From contig NZ_QXFN01000001.1 in assembly GCF_004886325.1 (NCBI RefSeq), forward strand, positions 124,001-188,000: a DNA stretch of 64,000 nucleotides. The letters run 5' to 3'. The DNA comes from Cellulomonas telluris. GTDB taxonomy: Bacteria > Actinomycetota > Actinomycetes > Actinomycetales > Cellulomonadaceae. The position numbers and the translations under genes are program-made. Shown piece after piece: positions 55,082 to 63,867 of the stretch (position 1 is the first letter of the stretch; the number at the start of each line of letters is the position of its first letter). A model generated the notes under the pieces. That model was not told where the DNA came from. It did not search any database and worked only from the letters and a program-made list of their open reading frames with translations.

Positions 55082-57550
55082 ATGCGTTTCGGCCACTTCG
55101 ACGACGAGGCCCGCGAGTACGTCATCACGACGCCGCACACGCCCTACCCCTGGATCAACTACCTCGGGTCGGAGCGGTTCTTCTCGCTGCTCTCCCACCA
55201 GGCCGGCGGGTACTCGTTCTACCGCGACGCGAAGATGCGCCGCCTCACGCGGTACCGCTACAACAACATCCCCGCGGACGCGGGCGGCCGCTACCTGTAC
55301 GTGCACGACGAGGGCGACGTGTGGACCCCGTCGTGGCTGCCGGTGAAGGCCGAGCTCGACCACTTCGAGACGCGGCACGGCCTGGGCTACTCGCGCATCA
55401 CCGGTGAGCGCGGCGGCCTGCGGGTCTCGACGCTGTTCTTCGTGCCGCTCGGCGAGGACGCCGAGGTGCAGAAGGTCACCGTCACCAACACCTCCGACGC
55501 GGAGAAGACCGTCACGCTCTTCTCGTTCGTCGAGTTCTGCCTGTGGAACGCCCAGGACGACCAGACGAACTACCAGCGCAACCTCTCGATCGGCGAGGTC
55601 GAGGTCGAGCAGGACGGCCCGCACGGGTCGGCGATCTACCACAAGACCGAGTACCGCGAGCGCCGCGACCACTACGCCGTCTTCGGCGTGAACACCCGCG
55701 CCGACGGCTTCGACACGGACCGCGACACGTTCGTCGGCGCGTACAACGGGCTGGGCGAGGCCGCCGTGCCCCGCGCCGGGGCCTCGGCGGACTCGGTCGC
55801 GTCGGGCTGGTACCCGATCGGCTCGCACTCCGTGCACGTCACGCTCGCCCCGGGCGAGTCCCGCGAGCTCGTCTACGTGCTCGGGTACCTCGAGAACCCG
55901 CAGGACGAGAAGTGGGCGGACGACGCCCACCAGGTCGTCAACAAGGAGCGCGCGCACGCGCTGCTGGGCCGCTTCGCGACGAGCGAGCAGACCGACGCCG
56001 CGTTCGACGCGCTGCGCACCTACTGGACCGACCTGCTCTCGACGTACTCGGTGCGCTCCACCGACGAGAAGCTCGACCGGATGGTCAACATCTGGAACCA
56101 GTACCAGTGCATGGTCACGTTCAACATGTCGCGCTCGGCGTCGTTCTTCGAGACCGGCATCGGCCGCGGCATGGGCTTCCGCGACTCCAACCAGGACCTG
56201 CTCGGCTTCGTCCACCTGGTCCCGGAGCGGGCGCGCGAGCGCATCATCGACATCGCGTCGACGCAGTTCCCGGACGGCTCCGCGTACCACCAGTACCAGC
56301 CGCTGACGAAGCGCGGGAACAACGACATCGGGTCCGGCTTCAACGACGACCCGCTGTGGCTCATCGCCGGCACCGCGGCCTACGTCAAGGAGACGGGCGA
56401 CTGGTCGATCCTCGACGAGCCCGTGCCGTTCGACAACGAGCCGGGGTCGGAGGTGCCGCTGTTCGAGCACCTCACGCGCTCCTTCGAGTTCACGGTCAAC
56501 CACCGCGGCCCGCACGGCCTGCCCCTCATCGGCCGCGCCGACTGGAACGACTGCCTGAACCTCAACTGCTTCTCCACCGAGCCCGGCGAGTCGTTCCAGA
56601 CCACCGAGAACAAGGGCGGCGGCGTCGCCGAGTCGGTCTTCATCGCCGCGCAGTTCGTGCTGTACGGCGCCGAGTACGCGGAGCTGGCCGAGCGGCGGGG
56701 ACTCGGCGAGGTCGCGTCCCAGGCGCGCAAGGTCGTCGAGGAGGTCCGTCAGGCCGTGCTCGACCACGGCTGGGACGGCCGCTGGTTCCTGCGCGCGTAC
56801 GACTACTTCGGCAACCCCGTCGGGACCGACGCGAAGCCCGAGGGCAAGATCTGGATCGAGCCGCAGGGCTTCGCCGTCATGGCGGGCATCGGCGTGGGCG
56901 ACGGCCCGGACGACGCGGACGCCCCCGCGGTGCAGGCCCTCGACGCGGTCGGGGAGATGCTCGGCACGCCGCACGGCCTGGTGCTGCAGTACCCCGCGTA
57001 CACGACGTACCAGCTCGAGCTGGGCGAGGTCTCCACGTACCCGCCGGGGTACAAGGAGAACGGCGGCATCTTCTGCCACAACAACCCGTGGGTGATCATC
57101 GCCGAGACGGTGCTCGGCCGCGGCGACCGCGCCTTCGACTACTACCGGCGCATCACCCCCGCGTACCGCGAGGAGATCAGCGACGTGCACCGGCTCGAGC
57201 CGTACGTGTACGCGCAGATGATCGCGGGCAAGGAGGCGCCCCGCGCCGGCGAGGCGAAGAACTCCTGGCTGACCGGCACGGCGGCGTGGAACTTCGTCGC
57301 GGTGTCGCAGCACCTGCTGGGCGTGCGCCCGGACTACGAGGGCCTGGTCGTCGACCCCCAGATCGGCCCGGACGTCCCGTCGTTCACGGTCACGCGCGTC
57401 GCCCGCGGGGCGACGTACGAGATCGCGGTGACGAACTCCGGTGCGCGCGGCTCGCGCGGGCGGCTCGTGGTCGACGGCGCACCCGTCGACGGCAACCTCG
57501 TGCCGTACGCCCCCGCCGGCAGCACCGTCCGCGTCGAGGTCACGCTCTGA
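55082..57550 (+). CDS. cbp: Cellobiose phosphorylase (GH94)
   Basis: An 822-residue intracellular GH94 enzyme. It splits cellobiose with phosphate into glucose 1-phosphate and glucose, saving one ATP. The sequence follows the Cellulomonas enzyme closely, starting [20 protein letters not shown]; the catalytic acid is Asp490 in [31 protein letters not shown] and [16 protein letters not shown] are other hallmarks. There is no signal peptide. ATG 55082 has AGAGG 6 nt upstream. An aldose 1-epimerase follows after 41 bp. No cellobiose transporter gene is in the window. Confidence 0.96.
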   Translation: MRFGHFDDEAREYVITTPHTPYPWINYLGSERFFSLLSHQAGGYSFYRDAKMRRLTRYRYNNIPADAGGRYLYVHDEGDVWTPSWLPVKAELDHFETRHGLGYSRITGERGGLRVSTLFFVPLGEDAEVQKVTVTNTSDAEKTVTLFSFVEFCLWNAQDDQTNYQRNLSIGEVEVEQDGPHGSAIYHKTEYRERRDHYAVFGVNTRADGFDTDRDTFVGAYNGLGEAAVPRAGASADSVASGWYPIGSHSVHVTLAPGESRELVYVLGYLENPQDEKWADDAHQVVNKERAHALLGRFATSEQTDAAFDALRTYWTDLLSTYSVRSTDEKLDRMVNIWNQYQCMVTFNMSRSASFFETGIGRGMGFRDSNQDLLGFVHLVPERARERIIDIASTQFPDGSAYHQYQPLTKRGNNDIGSGFNDDPLWLIAGTAAYVKETGDWSILDEPVPFDNEPGSEVPLFEHLTRSFEFTVNHRGPHGLPLIGRADWNDCLNLNCFSTEPGESFQTTENKGGGVAESVFIAAQFVLYGAEYAELAERRGLGEVASQARKVVEEVRQAVLDHGWDGRWFLRAYDYFGNPVGTDAKPEGKIWIEPQGFAVMAGIGVGDGPDDADAPAVQALDAVGEMLGTPHGLVLQYPAYTTYQLELGEVSTYPPGYKENGGIFCHNNPWVIIAETVLGRGDRAFDYYRRITPAYREEISDVHRLEPYVYAQMIAGKEAPRAGEAKNSWLTGTAAWNFVAVSQHLLGVRPDYEGLVVDPQIGPDVPSFTVTRVARGATYEIAVTNSGARGSRGRLVVDGAPVDGNLVPYAPAGSTVRVEVTL

Positions 57551-57591
57551 CGCGGTCCGAACCGACCGTCACGCCGCCCGGGGGCACCGCC

Positions 57592-58629
57592 ATGACGCTG
57601 ATCGAAGCGATCGAGACGCTCGACGCACCCCTCGTCCGCCTGCAGCCGCGGGCGGGCGGGGTGCCGTCCCCGCTCGTCCCGGCGGACCCCCGGGTCGTCA
57701 CGGTGCGCAGCGACGTGTGGGAGCTCGACGTGCTGCCCGCGACGGGCGCGTGCCTCGCGGCGGGGCGGGTGCGCACGTCGGACGGCGTCTGGAAGGACCT
57801 GCTGCGCCCCACCCGGCGCACGCACCTCGGTGACCCGGAGAGGACCGCGAGCTTCCCGATGGTGCCGTGGTCGAACCGGGTGCGCGACGGGGTGCTGCCG
57901 TTCCGGGGGCGGCGGTGGCAGCTGCAGCGCAACGCGGCGGACGGCACCGCGATCCACGGTGCGTCGCGGTACGCCGCGTGGGACGTCGTCGGCCGCACCG
58001 ACGGCGCCGTGGCGCTGCGGCTGGACTCGTCCGAGCTCGTGGGCGTCAACTTCCCGTGGCGGTTCGCGGCGTCGGTGACGTACGCGCTGCACGGGCCGAC
58101 GCTCACGGTGACGACCACCGTGCGCAACGTCGACACCGAGCCGTTCCCCGCGGGCTTCGGCCACCACCCGTACCTGCGGCGCGCACTCCTGCCCGTCGGC
58201 GCGCCGGCCGCCGAGTACCCCCTGGTGCCGGGGCCCGTGGTGCACGTCCCCGCGTCGGCGGGCTACCGGCTGTCGGCCGCGATGGCGACGGGCCCCGCGG
58301 GCGACGTCCCGCCGCGCGCGGACTACCGCACGCCCCGCCTGCTCGGGAGCACCTTCGTCGACGACGTGCTCACCGGGCTGGCGCCCGGCGCGCCCGTGCG
58401 GCTGGAGTACCCCGACGACGACGTGGTCGTGGAGATCGGCATGGACCCGGTGTACGAGCACCTCGTGCTCTACGCACCCCGCCGGCGCTGCTACTTCGCC
58501 GTCGAGCCCGCGACGAACGTCAACGACGGCTTCACCCTGCACGAGGCCGGCGTGCCCGGCACGGGTGTGTTCGAGCTCGAGCCCGGCGAGGAGCGCACGG
58601 GCGCGTTCACGATCACCGTCCGCGGCTGA
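57592..58629 (+). CDS. Aldose 1-epimerase family protein
   Basis: A 345-residue mutarotase-fold protein. The catalytic His lies in FGHHPYLRR and the base Glu in FAVEPATNVNDGF; FPMVPWSNRVRDGVLPFRGR is the substrate-binding Asn/Arg loop. ATG 57592 with a GGGGG tract 7 nt upstream. Encoded 41 bp after cellobiose phosphorylase, it would equilibrate the glucose anomers released there, helping flux into glucokinase (inference from position). Confidence 0.88.
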   Translation: MTLIEAIETLDAPLVRLQPRAGGVPSPLVPADPRVVTVRSDVWELDVLPATGACLAAGRVRTSDGVWKDLLRPTRRTHLGDPERTASFPMVPWSNRVRDGVLPFRGRRWQLQRNAADGTAIHGASRYAAWDVVGRTDGAVALRLDSSELVGVNFPWRFAASVTYALHGPTLTVTTTVRNVDTEPFPAGFGHHPYLRRALLPVGAPAAEYPLVPGPVVHVPASAGYRLSAAMATGPAGDVPPRADYRTPRLLGSTFVDDVLTGLAPGAPVRLEYPDDDVVVEIGMDPVYEHLVLYAPRRRCYFAVEPATNVNDGFTLHEAGVPGTGVFELEPGEERTGAFTITVRG

Positions 58630-58642
58630 CCGCAGGCACCAC

Positions 58643-58686
58643 CACGGGGACGGGGCCCGGGCACGCGCCCGGGCCCCGTGCCCGTG
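58643..58686. terminator. Bidirectional terminator hairpin
   Basis: ACGGGGCCCGGGC (58650-58662) pairs perfectly with GCCCGGGCCCCGT (58667-58679) around the tetraloop ACGC. CACGGG and CCCGTG (58643-58648, 58681-58686) extend the stem past small bulges. It separates the convergent epimerase and GON-protein genes. Confidence 0.88.
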
Positions 58687-58692
58687 AAGGCG

Positions 58693-60405
58693 TCAGTCGA
58701 GGCGGGTCGCCCGTGCGGCGACGGCGGTCCCGGCGACGACGAGCAGCAGCGCACCCGCCAGGACGACGAACCAGGGAGCCGTCGCACCGGTGGCCGCGAG
58801 CGTCCCGTCGAGGGCGCCGGCGGCCCCCGTGGCCGGTGCGGCGGTCTCGCCCGGCGCCGGGGCCGGCGACGCGACCGCGACGGGCGTCGGGGTCGTGACC
58901 GGCGCGGGTGCCGCGACGACCTCGAGCCGTGCGGGGGCGCTCACGACGGAGCCGGCCGCGTTCGTGGCCACGGCGCGGACGAGCGCGTCGTCGTCCGCCG
59001 GCCCGACGGGGTCGAGCACGAGGACGTCCGTGACCGCTCCTGCGACGTCCTGCCAGGTGGCGCCGTCGTCCGCGGACCGCTGCCACCGCACCGCCGGCTC
59101 GGGGTCGCCGGCCACGTCGACGGCGAAGACCGCCCGCCCGCCCTCGTCGACGCGGACGTCGACGGGCGCGGCCACCGTGGGCAGCGCCGGCGCGACGGAG
59201 AGCGTCGCGGGACCGGTCTCCACCGAGCCGCCGGCGCTCGTCAGCACGGCGCGCACGAGCAGGCCGTCCGCGGCGGTCGTGACACCGGCGAGCGTGAGGG
59301 TGGTGCCGTCCTCGCCGTCGAGGTCCGCCCAGCTCGCACCACCGTCCGCGGAGACCTGCCACCGCACGCCCGGCGCGGGGTCGCCGCCCGCGCCGACCGT
59401 GAAGACCGCGTCGCCGCCGGACGCCACCGACACGTCGGCGGGTGCACCCGTCACGACCGGAGCGCCGGGGCCGACGGTCAGCGTGGCCGCGGCGGACGTG
59501 ACCGTGCCGGCGGTGCTGGTCAGCACCGCGCGGAACCGCCGGCCGTCCTGCGCCGTCGTCACCGCGGGCAGCGTCAGGGTCGTCCCCGTGGCGTCCGGGA
59601 CGACGTCCCACGGCGCGTCCGCGTCGTCCGAGACCTCCCACCGGACGGTGACCGGGACGAGGCCGCGCACGGCGACGGTGAACGTCGCGTCGGCGCCCGA
59701 GGCGACCGCGGTGTCGACCGGATCGGTCGTGACCTCGGGCGCGGCCCACGTCAGCGGGACGGCGGTCGGCGTCGTCGGGCCCGCACCGCCGCACCAGCCG
59801 TTCCCGCGCGTGACGACGCGCTGAGGGCTCGGCTGGGTGACGGTGCCGTCCTGCATCCACCCGCTGACGGCGAAGGAGCGCGCGTCGACACCGAACGGGG
59901 TGCCGCGCAGGTCCGCGCTGCCCTGGCCGTACTGGAGCGATCCCCAGGGGTAGTTGCAGGCGCTGCCGGTGGCCCAGTCCGCGGCCGTGCTCTCGCCGAT
60001 CCTGCCGGTGCTCGTGGCGAACCGCCGGTCCGTCGCGTCGACCGTGGCCGGCTCGCCGGCGGACGTGGGGAGCGTCAGCCGCAGGCGCGCGTACCGGGTC
60101 GTGATCGTCTCGCCGGGGAAGTTCTCCCAGTCCGCGACGGTCTGCCCGACGTTCGTCGCGTCGCCGGCGGGCAGGGTCAGGTACTCCACGGGGGCGGAGG
60201 CGAGGTCCGCGCAGTGCACGTCGAACGTCCGGCCCTGCACGGTGAGGGTGTACGTGCCGTCGACGGCGTCGGGCAGCGCGGCCGCCACGTCGGCGCACGA
60301 GCCGTAGGGGCTCACGGCGGCACCGGCGGGTGCGGCAGCGGCGACGGGAGCCGCCAGGAGCGTCGCGGCGACCACGGCGGTGGCCAGGCGGGAGGATCTC
60401 GGCAC
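58693..60405 (-). CDS. GON-domain and Ig-like surface protein, LAxTG-anchored
   Basis: A 570-residue exported protein. The signal peptide ends near AAAAPAGAA (residues 23-31). A GON-type domain follows to about residue 205 (SCADVAAALPDAVDGTYTL, TFDVHCADL, then EYLTLPAG). Three Ig-like domains (about 215-300, 300-385, 385-470) carry VRWEVS, VRWQVS and VRWQRS repeats. An Ala/Pro linker leads to LAATGA (536-541), a helix and a basic tail. GTG 60405 has AAGGA 5 nt upstream. GON domains are best known from ADAMTS metalloproteases and occur in some bacterial secreted proteins. The ligand is unknown. Confidence 0.82.
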   Translation of the reverse strand: MPRSSRLATAVVAATLLAAPVAAAAPAGAAVSPYGSCADVAAALPDAVDGTYTLTVQGRTFDVHCADLASAPVEYLTLPAGDATNVGQTVADWENFPGETITTRYARLRLTLPTSAGEPATVDATDRRFATSTGRIGESTAADWATGSACNYPWGSLQYGQGSADLRGTPFGVDARSFAVSGWMQDGTVTQPSPQRVVTRGNGWCGGAGPTTPTAVPLTWAAPEVTTDPVDTAVASGADATFTVAVRGLVPVTVRWEVSDDADAPWDVVPDATGTTLTLPAVTTAQDGRRFRAVLTSTAGTVTSAAATLTVGPGAPVVTGAPADVSVASGGDAVFTVGAGGDPAPGVRWQVSADGGASWADLDGEDGTTLTLAGVTTAADGLLVRAVLTSAGGSVETGPATLSVAPALPTVAAPVDVRVDEGGRAVFAVDVAGDPEPAVRWQRSADDGATWQDVAGAVTDVLVLDPVGPADDDALVRAVATNAAGSVVSAPARLEVVAAPAPVTTPTPVAVASPAPAPGETAAPATGAAGALDGTLAATGATAPWFVVLAGALLLVVAGTAVAARATRLD

Positions 60406-60599
60406 GGATGTCCTTCGTCAGGGCGAGCGCACCGAGCGGCTGCCGGGCGGGCTCTCCATCCTCCGGTGCCGCACGCGCGCCCTGGACACTCGTCCGAGGG
60501 ACCCGGGGGTGAAGAACTCCGACATGTCGGCCGTTCCGGACGGCACGAGCAGCGAAAATGCGGTGGGCCGCACGAGGCCCGCACGCCACAGTGAGCCGC

Positions 60600-61736
60600 A
60601 TGAGCACCATCCCCGACGTCGTCCCCCACTCCTGGCGCGTCCTGCCCGCGCCGCCCGTCCCCGCCTCCGCGGACGAGCCCGACGCCTGGGCCTACGCCGG
60701 GATGGCGGAGGTGAGCCGTCGCGTGGAGCTCGCCACGTGGGGCTGGCCGGACCTGCACATGCCGACGCCCGTGCTGCTCCCGACACTGCGGACGACGCCG
60801 TACCGCGAGTCGGCGGTCTGGGTCGCGGTCCGCGGCGACGCGGCCACGACCCCCACGGCCGAGGACGTCGTCGGCTACGGGCTCGTGCACCTGCCGCTCG
60901 CCGCGAACACGCACCTCGCGGAGGTCGAGGTGGAGGTGCTGCCGGGGCACGAGGGCGCCGGGGCCGGCACCGCGCTCCTGCGCGCGGTGGAGGACCACGC
61001 CCGGGCCGCCGGACGCACCACGGTCACGACGTACACCTCCCACAGCCCGGAGCCGGAGCCCGGCCCGGGTGCGCTGACAGCCCCGACCGGCACGGGCCGC
61101 GCCCCCGCCGACGCCCGCCCCGTGCGCTTCGCACGGCGCCACGGGTACGCCCTGGAGCAGGTCGAGCGGTACTCGGTGCTGCACCTGCCGGGCGACCCCG
61201 GGGCCCGCGCGGACCTGCTGGCCGACGCCCGCGCCGCAGCCGGCGAGGAGTACCGCACCCACACCTGGCGGGACGACGTCCCCGCGCAGTGGTACGACGA
61301 CCTGGCCGTGCTGTTCACCGGCATGAGCACGGACGTCCCGCTCGGCGGGCTCGCGATCGAGGAGGACCGGTGGGACGCCGACCGGGTCCGCGCGTCGATC
61401 GCGCGCACCCGCAGCCGGCACCAGCACGTGCTGCTCACGGCCGCCGAGCACGTACCCACCGGCCGCCTCGCGGCGTTCACCTGGCTGCAGGTGCCGGAGC
61501 CGGACGTGCCGTTCGCGTTCCAGCAGGACACGCTCGTGCTGCGCGAGCACCGCGGCCACCGGCTCGGGATGCTCGTCAAGGCCGTCAACCTCGACGCCTT
61601 CACCGCGTGGCGGCCCGGCGAGCGGCGCATCCACACGTGGAACGCGCAGGAGAACGACCACATGCTCGCGATCAACGTCGCGCTCGGCTTCCGGCAGGAG
61701 GGCGTCGCGGCGGCGTGGCAGCGCACGGGGCTCTGA
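60600..61736 (+). CDS. Double GNAT acetyltransferase
   Basis: A 378-residue protein with two GNAT domains. The first has VEVEVLPGHEGAGAGTALLR (acetyl-CoA loop). The second has QQDTLVLREHRGHRLGMLVK and NAQENDHMLAINVALGFRQE, as in mycothiol-synthase-like or Eis-like tandem GNATs. ATG 60600 lies 7 nt after CACAGT; GTG 60591 is also in frame. It is a single gene divergent from the GON protein. The substrate is unknown. Confidence 0.85.
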   Translation: MSTIPDVVPHSWRVLPAPPVPASADEPDAWAYAGMAEVSRRVELATWGWPDLHMPTPVLLPTLRTTPYRESAVWVAVRGDAATTPTAEDVVGYGLVHLPLAANTHLAEVEVEVLPGHEGAGAGTALLRAVEDHARAAGRTTVTTYTSHSPEPEPGPGALTAPTGTGRAPADARPVRFARRHGYALEQVERYSVLHLPGDPGARADLLADARAAAGEEYRTHTWRDDVPAQWYDDLAVLFTGMSTDVPLGGLAIEEDRWDADRVRASIARTRSRHQHVLLTAAEHVPTGRLAAFTWLQVPEPDVPFAFQQDTLVLREHRGHRLGMLVKAVNLDAFTAWRPGERRIHTWNAQENDHMLAINVALGFRQEGVAAAWQRTGL

Positions 61737-61749
61737 GGCCCCGGCCGGC

Positions 61750-62349
61750 TCAGCCGAGCGGCAGCACCATCCGGTGCCCCCACGGGTGCGACCGGTCCAC
61801 CCGCATCCCGAGGCGCTCGTAGAACGCGATCGCCCCGGTGTTGCGCGCCGCCACGCCCAGGTGCAGCCCGGGCACGCCGCGCTCGCGCAGCGCGTCCGCG
61901 AGCGTGCCGACGAGCCGCCTCCCCCAGCCCTGCCCCTGCAGGTGCGGCAGCAGGTCGATGTGCAGGTGCGCGGGGAACCCGGGCGGCGGGTCCGCCGGCT
62001 CCCGGCGGTGGATCTGGCCGACGAGCACGTGGTCCTCGGTGCCGTCGCGCGGGTCCGGCCGCTCGGGGTAGCGCTCGCGCAGGCCCGGCCACCAGTGCGC
62101 CTCGGTCCACGCGTCGAACCCGGCGGTGTCGGCCGTGGCCACCACGTACCCGCCGACGCCCTGCTCGTCCGTCACGACGAACGTGAGCCCCGGGTCCGCC
62201 AGAGGGTAGGGACCGGCGTAGAGGTGGCCGAGCAGGTCCGGGTCGCGGTAGAGGTGCGTCGCGTCGCCGCCGGCGTCGCCCGTGCGCAGGCAGACGCGGT
62301 ACAGGCCGGGCTGGTCGGACGGGTGGTACGGACGCAGGACGGCGGGCAC
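61750..62349 (-). CDS. GNAT-family acetyltransferase
   Basis: A 199-residue GNAT enzyme. The acetyl-CoA binding region is HLQGQGWGRRLVGTLADALR, followed by LGVAARNTGAIAFYERLGMR. The front part (RPYHPSDQPGLYRVCLRTGD) is typical of the small-molecule branch, and a large insert follows the third strand. GTG 62349 lies 6 nt after CAGGCT on the same strand (leaderless). It converges with the double GNAT gene. Confidence 0.85.
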   Translation of the reverse strand: MPAVLRPYHPSDQPGLYRVCLRTGDAGGDATHLYRDPDLLGHLYAGPYPLADPGLTFVVTDEQGVGGYVVATADTAGFDAWTEAHWWPGLRERYPERPDPRDGTEDHVLVGQIHRREPADPPPGFPAHLHIDLLPHLQGQGWGRRLVGTLADALRERGVPGLHLGVAARNTGAIAFYERLGMRVDRSHPWGHRMVLPLG

Positions 62350-62430
62350 ACACCGAGCCTGCCACGCGCGTCGCGAGGGCCGCCGCGGATTGGGTAGGAT
62401 CATCGGCGCACGTCCCCTCGGGGCCGTCGC

Positions 62431-62501
62431 GCGGGTGTAGTTCAATGGTAGAACTTCAGCTTCCCAAGCTGACAGCGCGGGTTCGATTCCCGTCACCCGC
62501 T
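62431..62501 (+). tRNA. tRNA-Gly, anticodon CCC
   Basis: The 71-nt cloverleaf is complete. Acceptor GCGGGTG pairs with CACCCGC. The D arm is GTTC...GAAC. The anticodon stem TCAGC/GCTGA holds loop TTCCCAA, so the anticodon is CCC. The T arm is GCGGG-TTCGATT-CCCGT. The discriminator is T62501, and CCA is not encoded. Confidence 0.95.
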
Positions 62502-62506
62502 CCCTC

Positions 62507-62542
62507 CAGGGCCAGGTCAGGACGTCGTCCGACCTGGCCCTG
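62507..62542 (+). terminator. Terminator after tRNA-Gly
   Basis: CAGGGCCAGGTC (62507-62518) pairs perfectly with GACCTGGCCCTG (62531-62542), and GGAC/GTCC inside continues the stem. It starts 6 nt after the tRNA. Confidence 0.85.
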
Positions 62543-62615
62543 ACGTATGTCCGGGGTGCGCGGGCACGGGTGCGGCGGGACGATCGTCGGGTCGGTGCGA
62601 CCCCAGGAGGCGACC

Positions 62616-63050
62616 ATGCCGAAGACCGCACGCTCGGGGAAGGCGAAGCAGGACGAGATCCCCTCGACGCTGCAGCGCTCGGACGAGAAGGCGCAGCGCA
62701 CGTTCGCGAAGACGTACGACTCCGCGATGGAGTCGTACGACGGTGACGAGCAGCGCGCCGCGCGGGCCGCGTTCGCGGCGCTCAAGCACACGCACGAGAA
62801 GGTCGGCGACCACTGGGAGCCGAAGGAGGAGAACGGGCCCTCCGACCGGCGCGCCGAGGGCGGCGGGCCCGACGGCGACGCCCCGACGGCCGGCGGCGTG
62901 GACGCGAACGCCAGCAAGAAGCACCTGTACGACGTGGCCTCGCGGCTCGAGATCAGCGGGCGCTCGAAGATGACGAAGGACGAGCTCGTCGAGGCGATCG
63001 GCAAGGAGAACGACCGGCGGTCGCGGAAGGCGCGCGAGTCGGGGAGCTGA
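62616..63050 (+). CDS. ChaB-like protein with C-terminal SAP/Rho-N-like motif
   Basis: A charged 144-residue cytosolic protein. Residues 13-70 match the ChaB fold (STLQRSDEKAQRTFAKTYDS, AARAAFAALKHTHEKVGDHW). Residues 100-135 resemble a SAP or Rho-N helix pair (KKHLYDVASRLEISGRSKMT, KDELVEAIGKEN) that could bind nucleic acid. A Gly/Asp linker lies between. ATG 62616 has AGGAGG 5 nt upstream. ChaB was first linked to cation transport regulation, but the function of such fusions is not known. Confidence 0.82.
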   Translation: MPKTARSGKAKQDEIPSTLQRSDEKAQRTFAKTYDSAMESYDGDEQRAARAAFAALKHTHEKVGDHWEPKEENGPSDRRAEGGGPDGDAPTAGGVDANASKKHLYDVASRLEISGRSKMTKDELVEAIGKENDRRSRKARESGS

Positions 63051-63134
63051 CGCCCGCGTGCCCCCTCGCTGACGGTCGGGGCAGCGCCGGCACCGCAGGC
63101 TGAGGCGCACCTGAGCAAACGCGGGGGGACCCTC

Positions 63135-63164
63135 TTGCCGCACGACTGAACGCCCGGTTAGTGT
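63135..63164 (+). promoter_or_regulatory. TetR-gene promoter
   Basis: A -35 box TTGCCG (63135-63140), an 18-nt spacer and a -10 box TAGTGT (63159-63164), ending 7 nt before the ATG. Between them lies ACTGAAC-GCCCG-GTTAGT, an imperfect inverted repeat that could be the regulator's own operator. Confidence 0.6.
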
Positions 63165-63171
63165 GCTGAAC

Positions 63172-63855
63172 ATGCGGTCAGCCACCGACCCTCGCGACGA
63201 CCTCACGGCGCGCGCCCGGATACGCGACGCGGCGGTGGCGCGCTTCGGCCGGGACGGGTTCGGCGTGAGCCTGCGCGCCATCGCCCAGGAGGCCGGTGTG
63301 AGCGCGCCGCTCGTGCTGCACCACTTCGGCTCGAAGGACCGGCTGCGCGCCGAGTGCGACGCGCACGTGCTCGCGACGATCGCCTCGCACAAGGAGGGCG
63401 CCGTCGGCCCCTCGGGCCCCGACCACCTGCTCGTCGACCTGGCGCAGGTCGAGTCGTTCGCCCCGCTGGTCGCCTACGTCCTGCGCAGCGTGCAGCACGG
63501 CGGGGAGCTCGCGCGCACGTTCTTCGACGCCTTCGTCGCCGACGCCGAGGAGTACCTGCACGCAGGCGTGGCCGCCGGCACCGTGCGTCCCAGCCGCGAC
63601 GAGCACGCCCGTGCCCGGTTCCTCGCGCAGCAGGCGATGGGCGGCCTGCTCGTCGCGCTCACGCTCGAGCCGGTGGACGACCCCGCGCAGCTCGGCGCCC
63701 GTCTGCGCGCCCACATGGACGCCGTCGCGCTGCCCGCCCTCGAGCTCTACACCGAGGGCCTCATGACCGACCGGCGGATGCTCGACGCCTACCTCATGTA
63801 CGTGACGGACCCGCCCGGGGGCACACCCGACCCCGACCCCACCCCGTCGTCCTGA
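63172..63855 (+). CDS. TetR-family transcriptional regulator
   Basis: A 227-residue TetR repressor. The HTH is VSLRAIAQEAGVSAPLVLHH followed by FGSKDRLRAECDAHV; the rest is an all-helical ligand domain (TetR_C type), with a Pro/Asp tail. ATG 63172 suits a leaderless message (-10 ends 7 nt upstream); GTG 63163 is less likely. It is followed after 12 bp by an ABC ATPase gene, so it probably controls that exporter. Confidence 0.9.
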   Translation: MRSATDPRDDLTARARIRDAAVARFGRDGFGVSLRAIAQEAGVSAPLVLHHFGSKDRLRAECDAHVLATIASHKEGAVGPSGPDHLLVDLAQVESFAPLVAYVLRSVQHGGELARTFFDAFVADAEEYLHAGVAAGTVRPSRDEHARARFLAQQAMGGLLVALTLEPVDDPAQLGARLRAHMDAVALPALELYTEGLMTDRRMLDAYLMYVTDPPGGTPDPDPTPSS

Positions 63856-63867
63856 GAGAAGACCGCC

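Noticed and set aside
62431-62501. tRNA-Gly as an integration site for a mobile element
   Set aside because: No integrase gene and no second copy of the tRNA 3' end were seen in the window; the flanking genes look chromosomal.
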